Assembly: GCA_022865725.1 (NCBI GenBank) | Contig: JALHTP010000085.1 | Location: 1-10,948 of the forward strand | DNA length: 10,948 nucleotides | Direction of reading: 5' to 3' | Source: Methyloceanibacter sp. | GTDB taxonomy: Bacteria > Pseudomonadota > Alphaproteobacteria > Rhizobiales > Methyloligellaceae | Shown here: piece after piece, positions 5,412-10,948 of the stretch | Position numbering within the stretch: the first letter of the stretch is position 1 | Layout of the letters: the number at the start of each line of letters is the position of its first letter | Notes under the pieces: model-generated | Database searches by the model: none | Told to the model about the DNA's origin: nothing | Seen by the model: the letters and a program-made list of their open reading frames with translations, nothing else | Position numbers and translations under genes: made by a program

Positions 5412-6853
5412 AGGGCGGCCGGGGGATGGCAAAGGGAAGCCAGGACTTCAAGACCGGCGTCACCGCTGCGCTCGCCGACGCCGCGTTGCAGAAGGCGCTG
5501 CAGAACGTCAAGCGCGGCTTCGTCGTCAAGCGCGAAGCGGCGAAGGCCAAGCTGCCCGAGTTCGACACGCTGCGCGAGGAAGCCCGCGCCATCAAGGACC
5601 ACACGCTGTCGCATCTCGATCTTTATCTGGAGGCCTATGAGCGCAAGGTGGCCGAGAGCGGCGGCGAGGTGCACTACGCGCCGGGCGCGGCCGAGGCGCG
5701 GGCCATCGTGCTCAAGCTCTGCAAGGAGGCGGGCGCCAAGCTCGTCACCAAGGGCAAGTCGATGGTGTCCGAGGAGATCGGGCTCAACACCCCTCTGCAA
5801 GCCGCGAAGATCGAGGTAGTCGAGACCGATCTCGGCGAATATATCGTGCAGCTCAGAGGCGAGCGCCCGAGCCATATCATCGCGCCGGTCATCCACCTCA
5901 CCAAGGAGGCGATCGAGGCCGATTTCCGCCGGGCGCATCAGCGCCTGCCGCGGGAGCGGCGGCTCGACCAGGCGCAATATCTCGTGGCAGAAGCGCGGAC
6001 GCTGCTGCGCGAGAAATTCCTGGCCGCCGATGTGGGCATCACCGGCGCCAATCTCTTGATCGCCGAGACCGGCTCCTCGGTGATCGTCACCAATGAGGGG
6101 AACGGCGATCTGACCTCGACGCTGCCGCGGATGCATATCGTCATCGCCTCGATCGAGAAGATCGTGCCGACGCTCGAGGACGCCACAACTATTCTGCGGC
6201 TCCTCGCCCGCTCGGCGACGGGCCAGGAGATCACGACCTATACGACGTTCGCCACCGGTCCCCGACGCGACGGCGACGCGGACGGCCCTGCCGCATATCA
6301 CGTCGTGCTGCTCGACAATGGACGGAGCGAGATGCTCGGCAATGAATTCGCCGACATGCTGCGCTGTATCCGCTGCGGCGCCTGTCTCAATCATTGCCCG
6401 GTCTATGGCGCGATCGGGGGGCATGCATACGGCTCGATCTATCCAGGGCCGATGGGCGCGGTGCTGACGCCTCAGCTCGTCGGCATCGACCACGCCCGCG
6501 ACCTCCCCAACGCATCGAGCTTTTGCGGACGCTGCGAGGAAGTCTGCCCCATGGACATTCCGCTCCCCGATATGATGCGGGCCTGGCGGGAGCGCGACTT
6601 CGCGCGCGGCAACCCGCCTCTCTCCGAACGCCTTCTGCTCAGACTGTGGGCCTACGCCGCCAAGCGGCCGGGCCTCTATCATGCGCTGGCGAGTACCGTC
6701 GCGCTTTACATGGCGCGTCGCGCCGGCGCGCGCGGCCGATTGAGCCGGTTGCCGCTGCTCAAGGCCTGGATGAAGGCGCGCGACCTCCCCGCCCCGCAAG
6801 GCAAGACCTTCCACAAGCTCTACGCGCGTGGGCAACGGGGGAAACGCCGATGA
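5408..6853 (+). CDS. lutB: Lactate utilization protein B, LUD domain plus 2x[4Fe-4S] ferredoxin
   Basis: A 481-residue LutB/LldF-type iron-sulphur protein. Residues about 65-300 are a LUD domain with GANLLIAETGSSVIVTNEGN (213-232) at its core. Residues 320-381 hold two ferredoxin-type cluster motifs: Cys320-x2-Cys323-x2-Cys326-x3-Cys330-Pro, and Cys373-x2-Cys376-x3-Cys380-Pro. The rest, about 385-480, is the basic C-terminal domain common in LutB. It is the electron-transfer core of the L-lactate oxidation complex. The ATG at 5408 overlaps the lutA stop (ATGA), which decides the start; a second in-frame ATG at 5426, after GGGGG, would shorten it by six residues. The stop overlaps the lutC start in the same manner. 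Confidence 0.95.
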   Translation: MKGGRGMAKGSQDFKTGVTAALADAALQKALQNVKRGFVVKREAAKAKLPEFDTLREEARAIKDHTLSHLDLYLEAYERKVAESGGEVHYAPGAAEARAIVLKLCKEAGAKLVTKGKSMVSEEIGLNTPLQAAKIEVVETDLGEYIVQLRGERPSHIIAPVIHLTKEAIEADFRRAHQRLPRERRLDQAQYLVAEARTLLREKFLAADVGITGANLLIAETGSSVIVTNEGNGDLTSTLPRMHIVIASIEKIVPTLEDATTILRLLARSATGQEITTYTTFATGPRRDGDADGPAAYHVVLLDNGRSEMLGNEFADMLRCIRCGACLNHCPVYGAIGGHAYGSIYPGPMGAVLTPQLVGIDHARDLPNASSFCGRCEEVCPMDIPLPDMMRAWRERDFARGNPPLSERLLLRLWAYAAKRPGLYHALASTVALYMARRAGARGRLSRLPLLKAWMKARDLPAPQGKTFHKLYARGQRGKRR

Positions 6854-7533
6854 GCCCAGCCGACGACGCTCGCGCCACCGTCTTCGCCCGCATCCGCGCC
6901 GCGCTCGGCGTGGCGAGCCTCGACCGCGCGCGCCGGGCCGCGGTGGCGCGGCGGCTCGAACGCCATCCACGCGGCACTATCCCTGCGCGTGCCAAGCAGA
7001 GCCGCCAAGCGTGCGTTACGCTTCTGACGGAGATGCTCAGCGCGCAAGGCGCCGATCTGCGCCGCGTCCACACGCCAAAAGAGGCGGTGGGCGCCATCGC
7101 GTCCTATCTTGGCACCTGCAATCTTCCGCCCCGCCTCCGCATGGGCAAGGACCCCATGCTCGCCACGCTCCCCTGGCGCGAAGCGTGGGACATCGAGCGC
7201 TCCTTTGGGCCGGCGGGGCCGGGGGATAGAGCCTCCTTGTCGCGAGCCGTCGTCGCCGCGGCCGAGACCGGGACCTTGTTCCTGGTCTCGGGCATCGACA
7301 ACCCAACTACGCTGAACTTCCTGCCGGAGGCTCACACCGTGCTGATCGCGGCGTCCGATATCGTCGGCTCCTACGAGGAGGCTTGGGACCGCTTACGGGC
7401 AATCTATGGCCAGGGCTCGCTGCCGCGCACCGTCAATCTGATCAGCGGGCCGTCACGGACGGCGGATATCGAGCAGACCATCGTCAGAGGCGCCCACGGC
7501 CCCCGCCGCCTGCATGTGCTGATCCTCGGCTAA
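6850..7533 (+). CDS. lutC: Lactate utilization protein C, LUD-domain subunit
   Basis: A 227-residue LutC/LldG protein made essentially of one LUD (DUF162) domain. Conserved blocks are AAAETGTLFLVSG (136-148), TTLNFLPEAHTVLI (153-166) and NLISGPSRTADIEQTIVRG (196-214), closing with PRRLHVLILG. It is the third subunit of LutABC; its precise role in lactate oxidation is not settled in the literature I know. Length fits the family (about 210-240). It starts in the ATGA shared with the lutB stop and is the last gene of the operon: the next frame begins 153 bases later and belongs to a different pathway. I see no intrinsic terminator after its TAA. Confidence 0.94.
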   Translation: MSPADDARATVFARIRAALGVASLDRARRAAVARRLERHPRGTIPARAKQSRQACVTLLTEMLSAQGADLRRVHTPKEAVGAIASYLGTCNLPPRLRMGKDPMLATLPWREAWDIERSFGPAGPGDRASLSRAVVAAAETGTLFLVSGIDNPTTLNFLPEAHTVLIAASDIVGSYEEAWDRLRAIYGQGSLPRTVNLISGPSRTADIEQTIVRGAHGPRRLHVLILG

Positions 7534-7542
7534 CGGGAGGCG

Positions 7543-7616
7543 CCATAACCGCTCATTTTCCGTGCCAGGACGTTCCGCCCAGGCTCACTTCCGTTGGCGG
7601 CGCGCTTCGGTTATGG
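7543..7616. repeat. Spaced 9-base inverted repeat between lutC and the dehydratase gene
   Basis: CCATAACCG at 7543-7551 and its exact reverse complement CGGTTATGG at 7608-7616 are separated by 56 bases. One more pair (C7541 with G7618) forms across a G-U, making an 11-position arm in RNA. The repeat fills the 153-base gap between the lactate operon and the polysaccharide genes. It could be a paired protein-binding site or a long-looped RNA stem; no T-tract follows, so it is not a standard terminator. No convincing -35/-10 pair is visible here. Confidence 0.4.
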
Positions 7617-7686
7617 TGCAACGCACTCACCTTCCACGGGCGCTATAGGGAAGTCCGGCTCAAAGACCGGTTCGGGGTGGCTTTCA

Positions 7687-9654
7687 ATGCAACTGGCCGT
7701 ATGGCTGATTGAGCGTCCACGCTGGTTCAAGCGGACACTTCTCATCGTCAACGACATCGTGATGCTCGGCATCGCGGCGTGGGCCGCCTATACGCTTAGG
7801 CTCAGCCGTCTCTATGTGCCCGAGAGCCTCGACAAATGGCTGCTGCTGGTCGCGGCCCCCCTCATCGGCGTCACCGTCTTCTATATGCGCGGGCTGTACA
7901 AGCTCGTGACCCGGTTCATCGGCCCGGAGGGCACCACCCGCATCTATGTCGCGGTGGTCATCGCCGCCGTGCTGTGGGCGCTCGTCGTCTATATGAGCGG
8001 CGTCAAGGATCATCCGCGATCGGCCGTCGTGATCTATGGCCTGATCGCCGCCGGCCTGATCCGCCTCAGCCGGCAATGGGCCGGCGCCGCGCTCCTCGCG
8101 GCCGCGCCCCAGCATAAGCCGGTGAGCTTCGACGAGCGGAAAAACGTCATCATCTACGGCGCGGGAACCATCGGCATCCAGCTCCTGCGCGCGCTCAACG
8201 AGACCGGCGGCTACAACACCGTCGCCTTCATCGACGCCAATCCCTCGCTCGCGGGCCAGGTGGTGCACGGCGTCAAGGTGCTGCGGCCCGAGAAGATCGG
8301 CAGGGTGATCTCCGAGGAGAATGTGAAGGAGGTGCTGCTGACCACGCCTTCGGCCTTGCGCGGCGAGCGCCGGGTGGCGCTCAGGGCGCTGGAGGCCTTT
8401 CCCGTCGTGGTGAAGACGCTGCCGGCGCTGGAGGAGATCGCCTCGGGGCATGTTCAGGTGAGCGACCTCAGGCCGATCGACGTCGAGGATCTCCTGGGAC
8501 GCGATCCGGTCATCCCCAATCTCGAGCTGTTGAGCGCCAATGTGCGGGGCAAGGTGGTGATGATCACCGGAGCCGGCGGCTCGATCGGCTCGGAGCTGAC
8601 ACGCCAGCTCTTGCGACTGGCGCCGAGGACGCTGGTCCTGTTCGATTTGTCGGAGGTCGCGCTCTACGAAATCTCCATGGAGATCGATGACCTCCAGCGG
8701 CGCCAGCAAAAGGAGGCGGAGGACGGCGGGCCTCCCCCCACGAACGTGGCCGCGGTGCTCGGATCGGTGCTCGACCGCAAGCTCGTGGCCCGCACCATCC
8801 AGGACCTCGGGGTCGAGGTGATCTATCACGCCGCCGCCTACAAGCACGTCCCGCTCGTCGAGGCGAACCCCTTCGCCGGCTTACAGAACAACACGTTCGG
8901 CACTTTGGTGGTCGCCGACGTCGCCAAGGAGCTCGGGGTCGAGCGTTTCGTGCTGGTGTCGAGCGACAAGGCGGTGCGTCCGACCAATATCATGGGCGCG
9001 AGCAAGCGCCTCGCCGAGCAGATCCTTCAGGCGCTCGCCCAGGAGGGTGGCACCGCCACCATCTTCACCATGGTGCGGTTCGGCAATGTGCTCGATTCCT
9101 CGGGCTCGGTGGTCAGGCTGTTTCGCACCCAGATCAAAGGGGGCGGCCCGGTGACCGTCACCCATCCCGAGGTGATCCGCTACTTCATGTCCATTCCGGA
9201 GGCCGCCCAGCTCGTCATCCAGGCAGGCACCATGGCCGCCGGCGGCGAGGTGTTCGTGCTCGAGATGGGCACGCCGGTCAAGATCGACGACCTGGCCCGC
9301 ACCATGATCCGCCTCTCGGGTCGCGAGGTGCGCGACGACAGCCATCCCGACGGCGATATCGCCATCGAATATGTCGGCTTGAGGCGCGGCGAGAAGCTCT
9401 ATGAGGAGCTCCTGATCGGCGAGAACACGACCGGCACCAGCCATCCGCGCATCTTCAAGAACTCGGAGCCGATCGTGCCCTATGAGGAACTGGCCGCGGT
9501 CTTGGAACGGCTCGAGGACGCGATCCACAGAATGGACGAGGCGGAGATGCAGGAACTGTTGCGCGCCACCGTCGAGGGCTATGTGCCGGCGAGCAGCGCG
9601 CCTCCGGTCGCAGGCAAGGGCGAATGGCAGCCCGCCTCGCGCACGCTGCATTAG
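7687..9654 (+). CDS. Membrane-bound nucleotide-sugar 4,6-dehydratase, FlaA1/CapD/WbpM family
   Basis: A 655-residue polysaccharide biosynthesis protein. Four membrane helices are predicted by eye at about residues 13-33, 40-60, 74-96 and 104-120. A CoA_binding_3-type Rossmann domain follows, with VIIYGAGTIGIQLL at 154-167, then the catalytic extended SDR domain with VMITGAGGSIGSEL at 291-304. The active-site region SSDKAVRPTNIMGASKR (425-441) has Met436-x3-Lys440 where ordinary SDRs have Tyr-x3-Lys; this Met form is known from WbpM. GLRRGEKLYEELL (564-576) is the family C-terminal signature. The predicted reaction is UDP-GlcNAc to UDP-4-keto-6-deoxy-GlcNAc, at the inner face of the inner membrane. 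The ATG at 7687 has GGGGTGG seven to thirteen bases upstream and starts the protein just before the first helix; the frame is open back to 7594. Its stop lies five bases before the transferase ATG. Confidence 0.93.
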   Translation: MQLAVWLIERPRWFKRTLLIVNDIVMLGIAAWAAYTLRLSRLYVPESLDKWLLLVAAPLIGVTVFYMRGLYKLVTRFIGPEGTTRIYVAVVIAAVLWALVVYMSGVKDHPRSAVVIYGLIAAGLIRLSRQWAGAALLAAAPQHKPVSFDERKNVIIYGAGTIGIQLLRALNETGGYNTVAFIDANPSLAGQVVHGVKVLRPEKIGRVISEENVKEVLLTTPSALRGERRVALRALEAFPVVVKTLPALEEIASGHVQVSDLRPIDVEDLLGRDPVIPNLELLSANVRGKVVMITGAGGSIGSELTRQLLRLAPRTLVLFDLSEVALYEISMEIDDLQRRQQKEAEDGGPPPTNVAAVLGSVLDRKLVARTIQDLGVEVIYHAAAYKHVPLVEANPFAGLQNNTFGTLVVADVAKELGVERFVLVSSDKAVRPTNIMGASKRLAEQILQALAQEGGTATIFTMVRFGNVLDSSGSVVRLFRTQIKGGGPVTVTHPEVIRYFMSIPEAAQLVIQAGTMAAGGEVFVLEMGTPVKIDDLARTMIRLSGREVRDDSHPDGDIAIEYVGLRRGEKLYEELLIGENTTGTSHPRIFKNSEPIVPYEELAAVLERLEDAIHRMDEAEMQELLRATVEGYVPASSAPPVAGKGEWQPASRTLH

Positions 9655-9659
9655 AAGGA

Positions 9660-10145
9660 ATGCCGCACGCCGAGCCTGCGCTGTGGGCCGCCATGCTGGT
9701 GGCGGGATGCGCGGCCCTCTCCGCCCTGCTGATCTTCGTGTTGAGGCCGATCCTCGTCGGCCACCTCATGGCGCGGCCAAACGCACGCTCGTCGCACAAG
9801 ATCGCGACGCCGCAAGGCGCGGGGCTCGCGGTCATGCTCTCGGTCCTGGCCGGCTCGGCGCTCGGCCTTCTGCTTTGGCTGCATGAGCCGGAGCCTAGCC
9901 TCCTTCCCGTCCTTGCCGCCGCCGCCGTTCTCACCGTTCTCGGCGCGCTCGACGACGCCCACGCGCTTCCCGTGTCATGGCGCCTGATTGGGCAAACGCT
10001 CGCGGCGCTGCTTATGGTCGTCTGCCTGCCTCAAGGGTTCCCTCTCTTTCCCGGCCTCATGCCGCTCATCGTGGAGCGCGCGCTGCTGGCGATCGGCACG
10101 GTCTGGTTCGTGAACGCCATCAACTTCCTCGACGGGCTCGATTGA
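9660..10145 (+). CDS. GT4-family sugar-1-phosphate transferase, N-terminal half
   Basis: 161 residues, about five membrane helices (roughly 8-30, 53-73, 80-96, 107-125, 134-153). It carries the PNARSSHK-x-TPQGAG segment (39-53) typical of the alphaproteobacterial branch, Asp98-Asp99 of the cytoplasmic DD motif (GALDDAH), and NFLDGLD (155-161) with Asp158 and Asp161, where it is cut by TGA. In the superfamily these Asp residues bind Mg2+ and take part in catalysis. Alone it lacks the C-terminal loops needed for activity. It follows the dehydratase gene by five bases, so the two are surely co-transcribed. Confidence 0.75.
   Translation: MPHAEPALWAAMLVAGCAALSALLIFVLRPILVGHLMARPNARSSHKIATPQGAGLAVMLSVLAGSALGLLLWLHEPEPSLLPVLAAAAVLTVLGALDDAHALPVSWRLIGQTLAALLMVVCLPQGFPLFPGLMPLIVERALLAIGTVWFVNAINFLDGLD
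10143..10145 (+). other. In-frame TGA at a conserved Trp position, directly followed by ATG
   Basis: The local sequence is CTC GAT TGA ATG ACG GTC, i.e. L-D-stop-M-T-V. Relatives read D-W-M-T-V. No homopolymer run is adjacent, so a frameshift artefact is unlikely; a single base change is enough. The TGA is followed by A, a context reported to favour UGA readthrough by tRNA-Trp in E. coli. The adjoining ATG would also allow a terminating ribosome to restart without moving. Confidence 0.8.
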
Positions 10146-10673
10146 ATGACGGTCTCGGAAGTCGTGCCGATGACGCTCGGGATCGCGGTGCTCTATGCGC
10201 TTGGCGCGGTGCCTGAAACGGTCGGGCTGCTTGCGCTTGCGCTCTTAGGTGCCGTGCTCGGCTTCGCCGTCTTCAACAAGCACCCGGCGCAAATTTTTCT
10301 CGGCGACGCCGGCAGCCTGCCGATCGGGCTCTGCCTCGCCTTCATGCTGATCTGCGTGGCTCGAGCCCATCTGCCTGCGGCGATCCTCTTGTCGCTCCAT
10401 GTAATGGCCGACCCGACGCTGACGCTGTTGCGCCGCATCGCCGAAAATGAGCCGATCCTGTCCGCGCACCGGACGCATTTCTATCAGCGCGCCGTGGACG
10501 CGGGCTTGAGCGTGCCGCAAGTGACCGCGCGGATCTTCCTGCTCGGGCTGCTGCTGGCCGGGCTCGCCATTGCCACCGTGCTCGCCGGCACATTTGCCGT
10601 CGATCTCTTGTGCTTGAGCCTTGGCCTGGCGGCCACCAGCCTGACGCTCTTCGCTCTTGCCACAGGACGGTGA
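10146..10673 (+). CDS. GT4-family sugar-1-phosphate transferase, C-terminal half
   Basis: 175 residues in the same frame as the N-terminal half, starting at the ATG that touches its stop codon. It has FLGDAGSLPIG (51-61), with Asp54 of the catalytic loop, and AHRTHFYQR (107-115), the His-x2-His loop of the WecA-like group, plus about six membrane helices including 57-73 and 128-148. No Shine-Dalgarno sequence precedes this ATG, so it could be made only by reinitiation after the upstream TGA or as part of a readthrough product. Its frame is intact to its own TGA, with no further stops, which suggests the break is recent or that the half is still under selection. Confidence 0.72.
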   Translation: MTVSEVVPMTLGIAVLYALGAVPETVGLLALALLGAVLGFAVFNKHPAQIFLGDAGSLPIGLCLAFMLICVARAHLPAAILLSLHVMADPTLTLLRRIAENEPILSAHRTHFYQRAVDAGLSVPQVTARIFLLGLLLAGLAIATVLAGTFAVDLLCLSLGLAATSLTLFALATGR

Positions 10674-10674
10674 G

Positions 10675-10948
10675 ATGACGCGACGCGTGCTCATCACCGG
10701 CGCCTCGGGCTTCATCGGCAAGCGCCTCGCCGGCGCGCTCGCCAAAGAGGGCTTCGAGGTCAGGGCGGCTTCGCGCGACCCTTCATCGATCCCCGCCATG
10801 AGCGGCGTGGAGAGGGCCGCCGTGCCCGATCTTGCCAAACGCGCCGACTGGTCGGAGCTGCTCGAGGGGGTCACCCATGTGGTGCATCTCGCCGGCATCG
10901 CGCATGGGCCAGGCTCGCTCCCCGATGGACTCTACGACCGCATCAACG
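10675..10948 (+). CDS. NAD-dependent epimerase/dehydratase family protein, N-terminal fragment (cut by window edge)
   Basis: 91 codons are visible. The protein begins MTRRVLITGASGFIGKRLAG, a Rossmann nucleotide-binding motif (Gly9-x2-Gly12-x2-Gly15) of extended short-chain dehydrogenases, and has VVHLAGIAHGPG at 69-80, the second cofactor-contact segment of this family. Catalytic Tyr-x3-Lys lies beyond the edge. The start is one base after the transferase TGA, with AGGA and GGTGAG upstream. Next to a FlaA1/WbpM dehydratase and a WbpL-like transferase, the best guess is a 4-ketoreductase of WbpV/WreQ type that completes UDP-QuiNAc, or an epimerase/reductase giving UDP-FucNAc. Family is clear; the exact reaction is inference. 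Confidence 0.88.
   Translation, partial: MTRRVLITGASGFIGKRLAGALAKEGFEVRAASRDPSSIPAMSGVERAAVPDLAKRADWSELLEGVTHVVHLAGIAHGPGSLPDGLYDRIN

Larger units (their letters stand above)
9660..10673 (+). pseudogene. GT4-family polyprenyl-phosphate sugar-1-phosphate transferase gene interrupted by in-frame TGA
   Basis: Gene-level view of the two half frames listed separately. Read through the TGA at 10143-10145, the frame gives one continuous WecA/MraY-superfamily protein of 337 residues, the normal length for these enzymes, with every expected motif in order: DD, NFLDGLD, GDAGS and HRTHFYQR. The TGA falls where relatives have Trp in DGxDWMTV, so a TGG to TGA change explains it. Such enzymes start lipid-linked O-antigen or exopolysaccharide synthesis by moving a HexNAc-1-phosphate from UDP to undecaprenyl phosphate. 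The start is uncertain: ATG 9660 has AAGGA directly against it, and ATG 9624 (AAGG four bases upstream) would overlap the previous gene. Whether it is truly dead depends on readthrough or reinitiation. Confidence 0.7.

Noticed and set aside
7655..7672. CCGG-CTCAAAGA-CCGG as a terminator or operator before the dehydratase gene
   Set aside because: Only a four-base self-complementary stem with an eight-base loop, expected by chance in GC-rich DNA.
10143..10145. Genome-wide recoding of TGA to Trp (genetic code 4) or selenocysteine insertion
   Set aside because: TGA ends glcD, the TRAP gene, lutA and lutB at normal family lengths, and reading on past lutA gives non-family sequence. The family has Trp, not Cys/Sec, at the position, and no SECIS-like need is apparent.

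Overview
The window is high-GC bacterial DNA with tightly packed genes, Shine-Dalgarno sites and ATGA stop/start overlaps. Gene content (glcDEF, lutABC, a small class I cytochrome c, a TRAP-type binding protein, a membrane sugar-nucleotide dehydratase beside a GT4 sugar-phosphate transferase) and protein style point to an alphaproteobacterium, probably of the Hyphomicrobiales/Rhizobiales. I cannot name a genus. No tRNA, rRNA, CRISPR array, insertion sequence or integrase is visible.

Region 1 (1-2701, minus strand) is a glycolate/2-hydroxyacid oxidase operon read glcD, glcE, glcF; only the first eight codons of glcF are inside. Region 2 (2702-3007) is a 306-bp divergent control region holding two stable hairpins, a candidate promoter and a very strong Shine-Dalgarno site. 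It leads into a periplasmic c-type cytochrome (3008-3388, plus). Region 3 (3398-4495, minus) is an orphan TRAP transporter binding protein, convergent with the cytochrome gene and divergent from the next operon. Region 4 (4620-7533, plus) is lutA-lutB-lutC, the iron-sulphur/LUD-domain L-lactate oxidation system, with both junctions overlapping as ATGA. Together regions 1-4 read as a 2-hydroxyacid island: capture in the periplasm, oxidation by two unrelated enzyme complexes, and a possible electron carrier.

Region 5 (7687-10948, plus) is the start of a surface polysaccharide cluster: a FlaA1/CapD/WbpM-type nucleotide-sugar 4,6-dehydratase with four N-terminal membrane helices, a GT4-family polyprenyl-phosphate sugar-1-phosphate transferase, and the first 91 codons of an NAD-dependent epimerase/reductase. 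This trio resembles the WbpM-WbpL-WbpV set of Pseudomonas and the WreV-WreU-WreQ set of Rhizobium etli, which make UDP-QuiNAc (or UDP-FucNAc) and attach it to the lipid carrier.

The most striking point is in the transferase: its reading frame is cut by one TGA at 10143-10145, exactly where relatives carry Trp in the DGxDWMTV segment, and an ATG follows directly (TGAATG) in the same frame. It may be a nonsense mutation, a sequencing error, a leaky stop, or a split protein made by termination-reinitiation. TGA is an ordinary stop elsewhere in the window.
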